Part shown: positions 38,496-51,356 of the stretch, one piece after another | Position numbering within the stretch: position 1 is the stretch's first letter | Layout: every line of letters starts with the position of its first letter | Source: Cinclus cinclus | Lineage: Eukaryota > Chordata > Aves > Passeriformes > Cinclidae | Assembly: GCF_963662255.1 (NCBI RefSeq) | Contig: NC_085050.1 | Coordinates: 22,058,131-22,122,130, forward strand | Reading direction: 5' to 3' | Length of the DNA stretch: 64,000 nt | Made by a program: the position numbers and the translations under genes | The notes under the pieces: generated by a model | Seen by the model: only the letters and a program-made list of their open reading frames with translations | What the model was told of the DNA's origin: nothing | Databases searched by the model: none

Positions 38496-41473
38496 GCTGC
38501 TACCATAATGACTATTTGAAAATTTTTAATACTTCAAACAGTGTGTAAGTCTCAAAACATCACATAGTTTGATGATTTAACACACATTGCCAGAATACAT
38601 AGTTTCAGTATTCTGAGAGAACGCAGCAAATGCTGGACTACTGGAAAACAAGGTAAGAAACTCCTTCATAGTTTGTCATTCATTTTTCTTTACTAATAGT
38701 TTCAACAAAACATTTAACTTTATGCTAAATTAAATATTTCCTCTAAAGTGTTTTTGGTTTATATTTTCAGGAAAAAATCCAGTGTATATATAGGATATAA
38801 ACAAATCAGTTTCTTCCTGCCAGAGTATTTTCTGATGGAAATGGGGGCAGAAATGAAAATGTGCAAACAGAACTGCATTATAACCAGACTAGGTGTGCAA
38901 AGCATTATCTCAGACTAATGCAAATAATATTAATGCATAAAGATAAGGACAGCCTTACAAAGGATATTTTTTGTATGAATCACTGTGTACACCAAATACA
39001 AATCTGCAATAATCATGACCTTAATAATCATTATTCCAGGAATAGCGTGTAACCCAGACTTCCCCAGGAGAGTTATTGCTAAAAGTTATATTAGAGCCTA
39101 GATTGAGATAATATATGTCTCTATATTATCTGTATTATATATATCTTATCATATGGATAATGGATAATATAGCAAGGTATTTTCAACTAGAATTATGTTA
39201 GGTAAAAAGATTATTCAATCTCCTCTCAGGGACTATATGGGCAGTATACTATACAAGAGATTTTTTTCCTAAGGATTCATTTGACCTTTTCTGAGTCTCC
39301 TAAAGTAAACACAGAAATTATTCCATCGTATCGCTCCAGAGTGTTATGTCAAGAAAAGGCTTTGTATCTCCAAATATTTGCTTCTGGTATGATAGCACAA
39401 TACAAATAGTAGCCATAATCAGGAATTCCACCTGATGTTTATAAAATGTAACCTTGTCTCAGCTATTGAGGTCCTCTGATAAAGAAAGGTAAGGTTTTGC
39501 TGAATATTTTCACATTCGTGGAGTTCAAAATATTTTGACTGAAAAAAATGCAATTTTTTTTCCTATGGTATTTGTGCCTACACCACTCTAACAACAGAGT
39601 GCAACCCAGATCAAAACAGTGCTGCAGTATAAGGTCAGATCTTTCACTTGATCCTCTACTGCAAGGAACTCTGACAAGAGGATCATCCTCCCCTTTAAAA
39701 TACCCCTTTCAAAACAAAAATCCAACTCAAATAGTATTGAAAGTTCCACTGAGGGAGTAAAAACCATATCATACTAAGAGTCTCTACATTTAGTGTAGGT
39801 ACTTTATGCTGCTTCCCTCTCAGCTGTTCCTTCTGCCTTTCTGCCAGAATGGTTGTCAGAAGTATGCAGGAGGAGGAGGAGCCCCTTGGACAGCTCAGAG
39901 TAACTGCTGTATCAGATGAGAAGATTAGTGGTTTGACATTCACAGATTCACATTTATAATTAAACAAAGTGAAGCTTTTTACTCTGCCTTTCATGCAATT
40001 TATAATTGAAAAGCAGCACAAGTCTAGTAGAAGAATAAGCACTAGTCTGAATAGCAGTTTGCTCTTAAGAGACAAATTATACCAATAAATTTTACTGATC
40101 ATGTGGGACCCATGATAGGTTTGGGAAAAAAGAGATGTGATGAGGAAAATAGGAAGGATAGCAAGAGCTGATTAACTGTCACACTGTCAGTATCATCATT
40201 GCTAAAGCTGGTGTGAAAACAACATTACAGTGTGTTTGAGGGGACCCAAGAGAATAGATGAGAACAAAACTTGGGAGTGATTGAGTGAAATCAAGGGGTT
40301 TCTGAAGCACAGTATTCTGCTTCAGGAAAGGAGGGAACATGCTGATTGCATCCTTGTCTCTTCATTAAATCCCTAACTGGTTTATCTTTGAGACTTTTGA
40401 AAGGGTCAGCCAAAGCTTTGACTCTTTTAGAGGACATCTAACTGATCTACTTTCTAGTCACAAAGTCCACAGCTGCTTCTCGAGGCAGCGCATAAATAAG
40501 GCTTGGTATCTAGATCAGTTCAGCTGAGCATTGCAGGGCAAGGAGCTCGGTACCTTAAAATAGGAATAGATCTATGTCAACAGCTGCAAAGGTTACCAGC
40601 ACCAATATAGTCACACCAAGAGCTTGTGGTTTAATCATCTGAGGAAACATTGGCATGTGATCCTTGCCTGTCACACAGATAGCTGCTTACAAGTCTTTTC
40701 AAGCAAGAGATAGTAATATTTCCAGGTTAATTTAGGATGGTGGATATGGTGGGAAGAGGAATTACTTCTGCTCCTTTGTGCATTGCTGAGTTATCCCTCC
40801 CCTGTTTTACAGACAAGTAAAGCTTATATTGCTGGTTGTTTCTGTCTTCTGGGGGCTGTAATATTTCCAGTGGATGATTAACAGAAAACCCATGCATAGT
40901 AAATCATTCTGTAGAGAACTGCCCTAGTGAATCTGGGATTTTGTGTCATTCAGTCGTCACTTTCTCCCAACCTTTTTCCATTTTCTTACTCTTGTAGGTT
41001 TATATCAGTCTGTCTGGCCAAATGTCTATAACTGGAAATATTCCAAATAATGATGCAGAAGGGTTTCTTTGTTTGTTAGTTTGTTTTATGGTCAATATAT
41101 TCTATTTTCTTCAACAGTTAACTGTACTCCATGTGTTTAACAGTGATGTTGACATAATATTTGGTTCCTCAGTGCTGGCTGACCTACTGAGACCCTCTAA
41201 GCCAACACAGCAACACAGGAGGATCCTAAATAGCTCTTAAGCATTACAGTAAATGAGAAATGCCAAATTTGGCTTATTGTTTCCCTGGAGAGCTTCTGTC
41301 AAATAAATAAGTTATTTCACTAGAATTTAGCTAGTAAACTTTAATTTCCTGGAAGCATAGGCAACATCAGGCAAGATTTAATTTCAGATCACTTCTGAGT
41401 CACAGAAGAAAGAAGGCATTATAGTTTGGACGCCTCTCTTTTATCCATTTCCCTGAAAAGTTAATTTTCATTA

Positions 41474-41989
41474 TGTCCTGGTTTACAATGCAACATACAT
41501 ATTCTATTACCATCTGAGAAGGGTGATCATCCTTATCTCTGTGGGAAATGTCTTCTGTTGATGGGCCATAACTGATAAGGGTGATCATTCTTATCTCTGT
41601 GGGAAGTATCTTCTGTTAATGGGCCATTGAGTCCTACTGTATAACTGATAAGATTACATCATCCCATTGGGAGATGCTCCAGCCAGGAGGACGAGCCAAG
41701 CCTTTCCTACCTAGATAAACACTGAGGTTTAGAACGCCAAAGGCAGCCTTTTTCCACTGGATTCCAGAGGAAGAACCAGGTTTTTTATCCACATCATCGC
41801 TGGACCCTTTGGAGGAAAACTGCACCAGCACCCTGACTGACAGGGTATCAGGTTGTATTCTGACTCTGACAGTGGTTTTATTTTTATTATTGCATGTATT
41901 TTGGTTTTTTTCTCTTTTTTTCCTCTTCCCTATTAAAAATTGTATTACTGACTTGAAGTCTCACTGGTTTTGCTGTTCAAACCAGTACA
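41474..41989 (+). mobile_element. Avian ERV LTR, probable solo LTR
   Basis: It starts TGTCCTGGTTTACAATGC and contains TTACATCATCCCATTGGGAG, CATCGCTGGACCC and GGGTATCAGGTTGTATTCTG, landmarks of avian ERV LTRs. It has an ATTAAA polyadenylation-type signal near 41932 and ends at ...CAAACCAGTACA. The 5' part carries two copies of a block of about 58 bp (see findings). I see no clear target duplication and no viral coding sequence beside it. Exact family and ends are uncertain. Confidence 0.65.
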
Positions 41990-44163
41990 ATTGCAATTCT
42001 CACAGGACTTGATATACATGTACTTTGCTATCTTCTGTGTTTGCATCACCTTTGCATCTGAAAATGCTTCTAAGCCAAGGGCTTCCACTTTAAATTAGCT
42101 TGTCCAGAGCTCTCATTGCACTTTTGCTGTCAGGAATAGGCAACAAAATGAAGATATTTCAGGTATCTTCAGAAGTGTGATGGCTCTCAGCTAATATACA
42201 ACTGGACTTTGTTTTCAATGTAAATCTTAACCAATCAAGAAAAATCTCCACCTTTATTTCAGAAATACATGATCAAAAATATTACATTATTCTTTTCTTC
42301 AGTACATAAAAGCATAAAGAATGAGAAATATGATAACTTACAATATTATATTAAAATCTAAAATTGTTCAGATGTCCTGGAAGTCAAAACTCAGGACCTG
42401 GAGTACTGGATGAAATTTGTACATTGCAATGAATGTTTATAGTCTATCTATTTACAGTATTACAAAATATTAGCTGTGCTGCAAGCTTACTATGCCCCTT
42501 TATGCTTGCTATTTGTCCTGTACTACAGCACCTTAAGAAAAATCACTACACCTTTGTACTGACATAGCGTGATAATATTTTACCTCTTAACTCCTGTGTA
42601 TAGCCTGATGCTGTGCTATATTTATTGTCAGTAACAAGGTAGCATCTTCATACTGTCCTGTACCAAAATGTCTTTGTTATGAAAGGGGAGAGGTAGAGTG
42701 CAGTTTTCTGTTTAAAATTACATAAAATAACAAAAAAATGGAAAGAAGTGAAAAAGTGATAATACTAGTAATTACAATATGGTGTTGCTAAAACTGTGCC
42801 CTAAAGAATGCTAAGGTGTAAACTTCTGCTTCTGACAGTAGCACAGAGGAAAGTCTCAGCAAGAAGCATTCTAAGACATAATGAAGAGACATGTACATCA
42901 GATCTGCTAATATTTAGGATTCTGCAATAAGTAATATGAGGGAGAGTTTTAGCTCAGAATCAGGATACCTTCTAAAGTCCTATTTTTAAATATATTGACT
43001 TTAAGAAATAACAGGCAGCACAATAAATCAGAAAATGCAGCTTTCTAGGGAGGAAAGATGTAGTTGGGAAGAAAAGTGATGCACTGGTCATGCTGTAGTT
43101 AGAATAGCTGCTGTTATCCAATGTCTAATTATGTTACTTAATTTTGAGATGGCTTGGGGAGCTTTCCTTCTGTACAAATAAGCAAGGTTTGCCCTTAAAT
43201 ACACTTCTGTCTATGAGGTGATTGACAGATGAGGCCCATAGGTATTCATCCAGACCAAACAGACTATGGGACAAGGCAACTGACTATCAGAATAGCCTCC
43301 AACAATCTGCACCCTTGCACACATGGCTAGAAGTGATGTCTACATATTCAAAAACACTTGCTGAATTTCTATGCCTTAGGCTTCTTGTTTAAAAGATTGC
43401 AAGCCTAATTCTAAAAGACAGCAAAACACACAATCTTTTTGTGGTTAGATTGCTATGCATAACACCTGTAGTGCTGTATAAATTTGCTATTATTTGCTGT
43501 ATAAAATGCTACTAACAGTACTAAAAGTTCCTCATATGATACGAGGGGGAGGGAGGTACATAAGAGCATCTGTGCCCCCAAAATTTATGTCCCACACATT
43601 TGAAGATATACTTGGAAAACTTCAGCTACTGCATGATTCAAAATTTGTAGCATAGGAAACAGAGTGATTTGTGTCTCTGTGTGTATTTATGTGCTTTAAT
43701 TATAAAGCTTGAGCTGAATGCTCTATTTAATCTTTTCAGCTAATAAGTTAGTGCATTCAATAAGTCTTCTTGCTGACATTTTATCTGGCAGGGGGCTGAG
43801 CTCACACATTACTGTGTCAGTAGCATGATAAAGATGTACAGAAAGGTCTTACAGAAAGATGTAAATGATGGTCTGTGCCTGCACAGCATGCTTGCCCACG
43901 TGGCAAAGAGTCAATATGTATTAGCTATATATGGGATTTATTCTTCCAGTTACCTTCATATTTATTAATCTTTTAGTTTATAAGGTTATTGCTTTAAAGC
44001 AACTCTTTATAGAAAAGTATTATCTTGTCTTATTGACACTGAATTGTTTGAGAACTCTTTAATGGTGTTTTTCTCAAGAAGACTTTGTTCCAGCAAATAT
44101 TTATGTCTACAGAGGAAATTGTACAGTTTCTTCTATAATGATATTGTATTACAATACACAGTA

Positions 44164-44181
44164 TATTAGTATATACTAATA
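44164..44181. repeat. Perfect 18-bp AT palindrome
   Basis: The half site TATTAGTAT is followed by its reverse complement. It sits in very AT-rich sequence, where such symmetry is less surprising than elsewhere. Confidence 0.85.
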
Positions 44182-45747
44182 AAGTAATGGTAGAGTACTG
44201 GAATACTGAAATTCTGAAAGGATTCAGAATGTATGTTACAGCTTTATCCCTCAGTATAATCTGTTCAATACCTGGAATTTACAGAAACTTTGTTCTCCGT
44301 CTTGTCATTGGTGCACCAAGAGGTCATTCACCAAAGAGTGTTTGAATGGCACTTGTAGTCTGTCTAAAGTCACGAGATTTGGGCTCTCTCATGGTACTGA
44401 GTGAACAGGCTGTAGTGCCACCAAACCATCCTGGCCCCTTAGCTGACTACCAAAGTGGCAATAAATGCCTTCTCAAGTAGAGACGACCTGGGTCATCTGG
44501 GATTAATGAAAACTTTAAATTTGATTTATAAATAAATATCAACAATGCGTGATATCCATCTCCATCTGCGAGAATCTTTTTTTTATATTGAGTGTTTTCC
44601 TTCCTCAAGAGTAAAGCTCTTGTAGTTTTTTTTAAACTCATCACTTCTTTTTTTAAGGTTTGGTTACCATATGATCCAAAGCACTACACTATGAACTAGC
44701 AATTTCTAATATAGCTCTAATTATATGGAGCTCATACATCCCTGGACAAAGTCTGGTATCAGGTAATTATGCTGGAGGAGGCAAATATTATTAGTTGTTT
44801 GTTTGCAAAGAGATTATTACTCCTCATGGTGTTAGAAAGATGTTATGATTGTAAGAAAGAAGCTACTTGAAATCAAACATGTTCAAATCTTTTCAGCACA
44901 TTTTGATTCCAGAAGATGGGGTAGAATTGCAGGGCATTACACCAATAATACTTCTTTTAATCATGTATCATTGCCATCTTGCCATGAAAAACAACCTTTC
45001 TATGACTAACATATAACTTACAAAGCACGAACAAGCAGGAAGTAACTTTGTATTTGGCAAGTAAACCAAGAATAAAAAATGAGCATAATTATGCTAATCA
45101 GAAAGTCAATCTCAAAACAGTTTCTAAAGCAATGAAGGCATCAAGCCAAATGCCTAGAGTAATACTTGCATTTACCAAGAAAGAACATGACACCAGAAAA
45201 ATGTATTAATACAGGAATGGTTACAGGAGTAAAATTATTCTCAGAAGTAGCAACACTAATTCCTTTCAGTGGTTTGGTCAGGGAACGTAGAAAGAAAAGA
45301 AATCCCTTAGGCCCATAGTGAAGTGTCACAGTCTTTGCTAACGTATTACCACAATAATTTATTTAAGTTTTCTATATATTAACAATAAGACTTCAGAAAG
45401 TAAAATGTAGTTGAATGCAACTTAAAGAGTTTTGCAAAATTATATAAGGAAAAGATGTTAGTTTTATCGACAAATGGCACTCCTGTTATGTTCTCAGTAT
45501 TTCTTTTCATTTCTTGATACTGGAACACTCCAGAAACAGGAATATTGAAGCAGTATAAGAAAGAGTGCAGATATTTTTTTACTCACTGACGTTTACTCTC
45601 GATTGTCTAAATCTAAAGACAAGGAGACGAAGCTCCTGTCCCAAATTACATGAAGACTTACAGCACATTAACAGACAATTACTATTTGGCAGAACCGTGG
45701 GGAATTTGTAAGGCAGACCGGTGGAGGCAGCTCCTCCGGCTCAGCTT

Positions 45748-45782
45748 AGAGCAGCAATGACCTCGGTAGCTATTGCTGCTCT
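45748..45782. repeat. Perfect 11-bp stem-loop in a GC-richer block
   Basis: AGAGCAGCAAT and ATTGCTGCTCT are exact reverse complements around a 13-base loop; G-T pairs could extend the stem by one pair on each side. The surrounding 45720-45860 block is richer in G, C and CpG than its neighbours and runs up to the G17 tract. Confidence 0.85.
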
Positions 45783-45860
45783 GACCGCCAGAGCGCAGCC
45801 TGTGCCCGTGAAACCATTGCGTGGAGCCTGACGTTCCAAAACTCAGCTTTGGGAGAACTT

Positions 45861-45877
45861 GGGGGGGGGGGGGGGGG
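45861..45877. repeat. G17 homopolymer
   Basis: Seventeen uninterrupted G bases, rare at this length in AT-rich intergenic DNA. The exact length should be treated with care because such runs are prone to polymerase and base-calling error. It lies just right of a GC-richer block with a stem-loop. Confidence 0.95.
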
Positions 45878-46536
45878 TTAATTATTCTGCTGCATTTTAA
45901 TTCAAACTTTGTGGAGATTAAAAATGGAGCTGTTTAAAAGGCGTACTGTACTGCAATGTCCAGGTTGTTTGAAGCCATTCTAAGACCTACTGTACAAATT
46001 TCTCGGTATAGCCTTTCACTTAGTTCTTTTATGGCTTCAGTAGGATATGCCCATCTCCTCTACCAAGAGTAAATAATCTGCACTAATAAGATGCGACATA
46101 TTTTAAGTCAGTTCCCTAACTGCAGATTTTTTTTCTTTATTCAGGAAAAACAAGCTAGGGAATTTAGTGCTACTTTCTTAGAGTAGCTTTCTAACCGAAA
46201 TGTGCCACTATTAACTTTCCAAATTTTAGATACTATTTCCTTCATTAGTAGGATGCGAGATAAATCTTTTGCATGTGAGCTCAGTTTTGCTGTCTGTAAA
46301 ACAAATATTTCAACTTTAGTGGTGTAAACAGTGGAGTGTAGCTGTCTATTATAAAAGCATACTGTGCCAGTTTTTTTTAAAGCAACCGCCTTTCCCCTTT
46401 GATATTGCCATCGTGCCTCTCGGCCATGCATTTACAAGCCTGAGCATTCAATGGGAACTGCTGCAGGTTCAGCAGTTTTGAGAAACAGCTTACTTAGAAG
46501 TTTAATGTTGGATTTAGAAGCTTAACATTTTTGGGA

Positions 46537-46562
46537 AACTTGTTATGTTTTCATAACAAGTT
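46537..46562. repeat. 11-bp hairpin with TTTT loop
   Basis: AACTTGTTATG and CATAACAAGTT are exact reverse complements around TTTT. Further CATAA/TTATG copies follow to 46578, so alternative pairings exist. It is the first of two strong palindromes within 160 bases. Confidence 0.9.
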
Positions 46563-46669
46563 ATGAAAATCCTCATAACTTATTGCTGTTAAGGCAAGTA
46601 TCTCTCCAGTATACTTATGCTGCAACCGGATTAGATTTTTTTTACCTCTACTCTGGATAACTAATCCTG

Positions 46670-46691
46670 GTTAAGGAAAGCTTTCCTTAAC
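46670..46691. repeat. Perfect 22-bp palindrome
   Basis: The half site GTTAAGGAAAG is followed directly by its reverse complement with no spacer. A G-T mismatch ends the symmetry on the outside. No known element end or binding site was recognised. Confidence 0.92.
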
Positions 46692-48091
46692 TTAGGGTGG
46701 GAGAACTATGAGAATCCCTCTCAACCCCATTTCTGTAACAGACAGTATTCTTCAAATCAAGTTGTAGGCCTGGTAATTTTATCTAGGTGTCCAGAAAATT
46801 ACCTAGAGAGTGAAAAAAGTTAAATCACAACCTAACTAAAGGACATATATTTTAAAAAAATGCACCCTACGCACTTCTTTCATAAAGGAATTGGGTAAAA
46901 TTAAACTGTGCGTATTACTCTTGAATTCCATGAAACTGTAACATCAGATGTTTCTTTTTTTTATCACAGCATAATTTTGAGTCATTTGCACAAGGGATGA
47001 ATTTAAGATTGTGTATTCATTAGTCAGACTAACTTTATTTTTCACTTCAGCTTGTATTTTTGGTCTTTACATGTAAGAGAAGGGCAGCAGTCCAAAATAT
47101 ACTTGAAAAGAACTGGCATTAGCTCTGACTTTGTCCTATCTGTTGAACAAACATAAGTTAATTTGTCCTTGAACCTAGAAACTGAATGAAGTCTAGAAAA
47201 ATAATAAAAAAACATGTTTTAGCAGATCTGTTCTGCCACAGGATCCAAGATCTGCCTGACTACCAGAGAGCAGGAGACTATGCCAAACAGTGAAAATTAT
47301 AAAAGACTTTCAATTGTGAACAAGAAACTTACAAGAAACAATGGAGAAAAAAATTCCAAGAGGAAATGTAAAATAATCTGACACATCCTTGGGTTAGCTG
47401 GTAGACAACAGAAGTGGAAAACAAATACTAAAATTCAAGCCAGGAATACAATATCCACCACATCCTTCCTTTTCTTCCCCTGCTTCCCCCTCACCTCTCA
47501 TCAGATTACAAGAACAATGCTTTATTTAAGACAAAGCCTGTTCTGAGTGCTATATGTGCTTTTTGAAATGCGCAATGTGCACCACAGTTTCCCAGTCAAT
47601 CTATGCTGTAGAATCAAAGCTTTTTTCTCTCCTGCCCCCTACTAGTATTTCAAGCTAGCGATGAAAGTGAAAACTAATAAAATACCTTTAAATTTTCAGA
47701 CTGCTTAAAGTAGTGGAGCTAAGACAAGTATGTACTATAAGCTCTGAGAACCTAAAACTAACTTAAACTTGTTATCAGTAAAATTCTATAATCCTTAGTC
47801 CTTTTATTTCTGTATGTAACATAAATAGCAATTGTTATGTCCCAGCTGGCAGCAAATGGAGAATGATCATGCACTAAAAGCATACTGAAAATGGGGGAAC
47901 TGGGTAGAAAATTTAAACGTAATACATACAACAAGAAAATATCACTGGTTGTGAATTCACTTTCTGTTAGCATTTCACAGTTTTTCTCTACAGCTGTATC
48001 ACAATACTGCAGAAGTCAGCAATGAAAAATTTAGCTTCCTTGCCAGCATATACAACACCTCATGTGTCACAGAATGTATTAACATTTCAGA

Positions 48092-48410
48092 TGCACAGAA
48101 TGGTTGAGGCTGGAGAAGACCTCTGCAGGTCATCTGGACAAACTTCCCTGCTCAAGACCCACCAAAACCATGTCCAGATGGCTTTTACATATTTCCAAGG
48201 ATGAAGACTTCAAAACCTCCTTAAGCAACCTGTGTCAGTGCTCAGTCACTGTCACAGTGAAAAAGTACTTCCTAATGTTCACCTGGAACCAGCTGTCTTT
48301 CAGTTTGTGCCTCTTGTCCTGTCAGTGAGCAGCACTGAAAAGAGCCTGGTTCCATCCCCTTTGCATCCTCTCTTCAGGTATTTATATACTTAGGTAAAAT
48401 CCCTCTCTGT
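48092..48410 (-). mobile_element. CR1 LINE fragment, about 320 bp
   Basis: The longest CR1 piece in the window. On the plus strand it shows CACAGAATGGTTGAGGCTGG, TGTCCAGATGGCTTTTACAT, GCAACCTGTGTCAGTGCTCA, CACAGTGAAAAAGTACTTCC, TGTGCCTCTTGTCCTGTCAG and TCTCTTCAGGTATTTATATA, all known landmarks of reversed CR1. Two open frames at 48022-48328 fall wholly or partly in it and are repeat-derived. Confidence 0.92.
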
Positions 48411-50683
48411 ACAACACATAGTTGCAGATAACATAAAATTCAAAACTTGATCGAAGATACTGATGAGCACCATTAACACATTCATTGCACTCCCTATCTG
48501 CAAGTTAAACAAAGCAATTTGGTGCTGTGGTGTTATGGCTAAAGCCTAACACAGCTAACAGACAAATGCCATTTGGTTCATACTTGGTGTGAAAAGCCTG
48601 TGCAGCTGCAGCCACACTGAGCTCAAGTTATAACACTCAGTATTCATCTGAAACTTCACTTCAGAAAGTGTAGGTCGAGAGAGCTGCTCTAGGTATCCCA
48701 CAAAGTAACCCACTCTGAAATTCTAGCATTAATTTGAATTTAGTAATGATTCCACCTGTTTTGAAGAAGATTGAATTAAAATCAGGCGCAGTATTTTAAA
48801 CTCCCAAAAAAAGAGTATAAAGTCAGAAAACTTACTTGGTTTATTGAATAGAATTTTTAAGTTTTATTTTGTCAGTTTCAGATGGTTTGGTAATAGCTGA
48901 AGAAAAAATCTTTTATGTCTCAATTTTATCTGATTTTTAACATGTAGTCAACCAATTTTTCTCCAATTCAGTATCTGGGGCTTCTCATTAAATACTGTTG
49001 GGTTCTGAATTTTCTTGGAAATTTGCTTTTTGAAAGAATCACTAGGAAGGATCTTATTGTTATGTGGCATTTTGAAATAATTTACACTATGTTGTTTCAT
49101 GAAGAACTGTGTTCATCACAGCAGCAACAGCAGACAGCAGTTGGCTATTCTTTCATTTTCAGCTTCTTCTGGCGTCATTAGATCATTACATTTTCAGGCA
49201 CTTTGCAAGTTGCACAGTTCTGGCCACTCTGTTCAGAGCAGCCCCAGAAGGTATTAGATAAGAAAGAGTTTTTTCTGTGACACAGCTGAGCCTATACTGT
49301 AATGGATCCTCATAATCATTTTGGTCCATCCTGAAGAAAACCTGCTTGATTTATAGCCAATCTCAGGCATTCAAGAGAAAGAGGACACATTCCATGAATC
49401 TCACTTCCTTCAGCTGAGTCAGTGGCAGAAATCTTTGTTATGGTGCTTTACAAAGTCAGTGTTGTAGTGGTTGTATCATTCCTCACATAAGCAAATCTTG
49501 CTTTTTCCTGTGGTTACTTCTTTCCTGCCTTTGAGCAGCATGTAGAAGTTCAGTGGCATTTCCACAAGGCCAGCCCCTTCCTCATTTGCCCCATCCTCTA
49601 AACTTGGGGGAAAAGGGATGCTCCTTGCTCCCACTGAAGCACTGTTGGAAAGCACCTGGACAGGATATCCCTTACAAGAGGATTCAGGACTTGGCACCCC
49701 TGGAAAACTACTCTGCTCGTCCTTTATGGCACCTTCCCAGTGACCTCGCATTTCTCAGCAGCTTCAGAACACCTGCAACACACACTCTGCATCTGTACCA
49801 CTCTAAGGGATCTTCCCCTACCTTGGCCTGTACTGCAGAGTTAAACAGGGCAATCCCAGTCACTCCTTATAGCTCTCCCTGCAGATGTGCATCACCTGGT
49901 CTAGCCCAGCTTCAGACAGAGGCTGATAAAATGTGGGGGAAACCTCCAGAACACCTTGTCCTGATGCTCCAGAGCATTCAGACTGCTGTTTCCCTTAGTA
50001 CTTTGGAAAGTTGATGACAGAAATCTTACTAGGCAAGAGAGAGGGTTCAGTGTACTCTAGACTATATGTTTGCCAAAAAATTTGTAAGAAATCAACCTGG
50101 CTGGAGGGGCTTATCTTCAGGGGATTCCAGTCAAAATGCCAGCTTAGACAGAGCAGCAGCTTGGCCACTCAGGCTTCTCTAAAAGACACTATGCTATAAG
50201 CTATAATAATTGTTGAATCAAAGCCATATTAACTTGTTCTTTAATTCTGGCAGAAGGACACAGTCCATTTTCCTGAGTGAAATTCAGTTACACCTTTTTT
50301 TATATATATATATTTTTTTTTTTATTTTGCAGCTGAGGTCAGATTTGTGTTGAGCCAGAGAGGTGTAGAGGCCAGAGGAGCTGCGTTAAATGACCACTAT
50401 CAAAACAATAAAGAAAAGAAATTATTAGAAAAGCAGCAAAACAACATGTTTTTTTCTGGTTTTCTTATTTTTTGGTTCCTCTGATGTTTCATCTTAACAG
50501 TTTTTCTGTAAAGGTATCATAACAATTATTTTATTCATCGTTAGTGAATATCAGAAGGATGTGCATTAACATTCTTGCAAGTAATGCGTAGCATTTCTCT
50601 TGTTCACATGCATTCTGGTAATGTACTAATGAACTTTGAAAGGTTTTCAAATATCTGCAGAAGTCATTATTTCTACGAAAATT

Positions 50684-50750
50684 TATCATAGAATCATAGC
50701 ATGTTTTGGGTCAGAAAGGACCTTAAAGACCGTCTAGTTATAATCTTTAT
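50684..50750 (-). mobile_element. CR1 LINE terminal scrap
   Basis: TATCATAGAATCATAGCATG followed by TTTTGGGTCAGAAAGGACCT and TAAAGACCGTCTAGTTATAA is the reversed CR1 3' end. It is only about 65 bp long and lies just left of the PGM2 CpG island. Confidence 0.85.
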
Positions 50751-51215
50751 ACCAAATTAGAGTGCTGCTGAGCTCATCCCTCATTTATCTTGATTATGTA
50801 AAGGAATCTCAGTCACCTTAGCCCAGTGCTCGTGGAAAAGCGACACTTCTAACAACAGCACTCCTTTCTTCGTCAGCCATGCTGCGGAGGAGGCGGCTGT
50901 GTCCACCGCAGTCTTCCCGCTGTAATTTGGGCACGCTCCTGCTCCGCGCGGTGCGGGGGCCGGGGGCTGCCCGGGGCTCCCGTCGGGGCTCCCCCGGGCC
51001 GGCAGCCGCAGCCCCACTGTGAACCCTGGGGGCTGTGAACACCTGACAACATTCAGCGCCCCGGGAAAACATTACTGAGCTCCCCCTCTAAGCGAGGGCC
51101 CTGACCCGGCCGCGGCGGGCAGGACGGAGAGGCGGCCGCCCCTGTCCGGCCGTAGCCTCGGCCCCAGCCCTGACCCCTGCCCGGGCAGACGGGGGTGGGA
51201 CGGAGGAGGAGCGGC

Positions 51216-51285
51216 CTGGGCAGGGCAGGGCAGGGCAGGCGGGACGGGACGGGACGGGGCGGGGCGGAGCGGAGCGGAGCGGAGC
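51216..51285. repeat. PGM2: Stepped pentanucleotide array in PGM2 promoter
   Basis: Successive short pentamer runs GGGCA, GGGAC, GGGGC and GGAGC differ by one or two bases each, about 70 to 140 bases before the PGM2 ATG. This is low-complexity GC sequence likely grown by slippage; every unit carries a G run, so it also has quadruplex potential on the coding strand. Confidence 0.9.
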
Positions 51286-51356
51286 GGGCGCGCTCCGGAA
51301 GAAGGAGGGAGCGGACAGGGAGGGAACGGACAGGGAGGGAGCGGAGCGGCGGCGAG

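Larger units (their letters stand above)
30071..50879. other. Intergenic spacer between RELL1 and PGM2 promoters
   Basis: About 20.8 kb of AT-rich sequence. It holds CR1 fragments, one LTR, homopolymer tracts and the inverted repeats listed separately. No protein-coding exon is supported. The longest open frame, 49553-50014, starts with GTG and matches nothing I know. Confidence 0.7.

Noticed and set aside
48022..48328. Overlapping plus-strand open frames as a small gene
   Set aside because: They fall wholly or largely within a reversed CR1 fragment.
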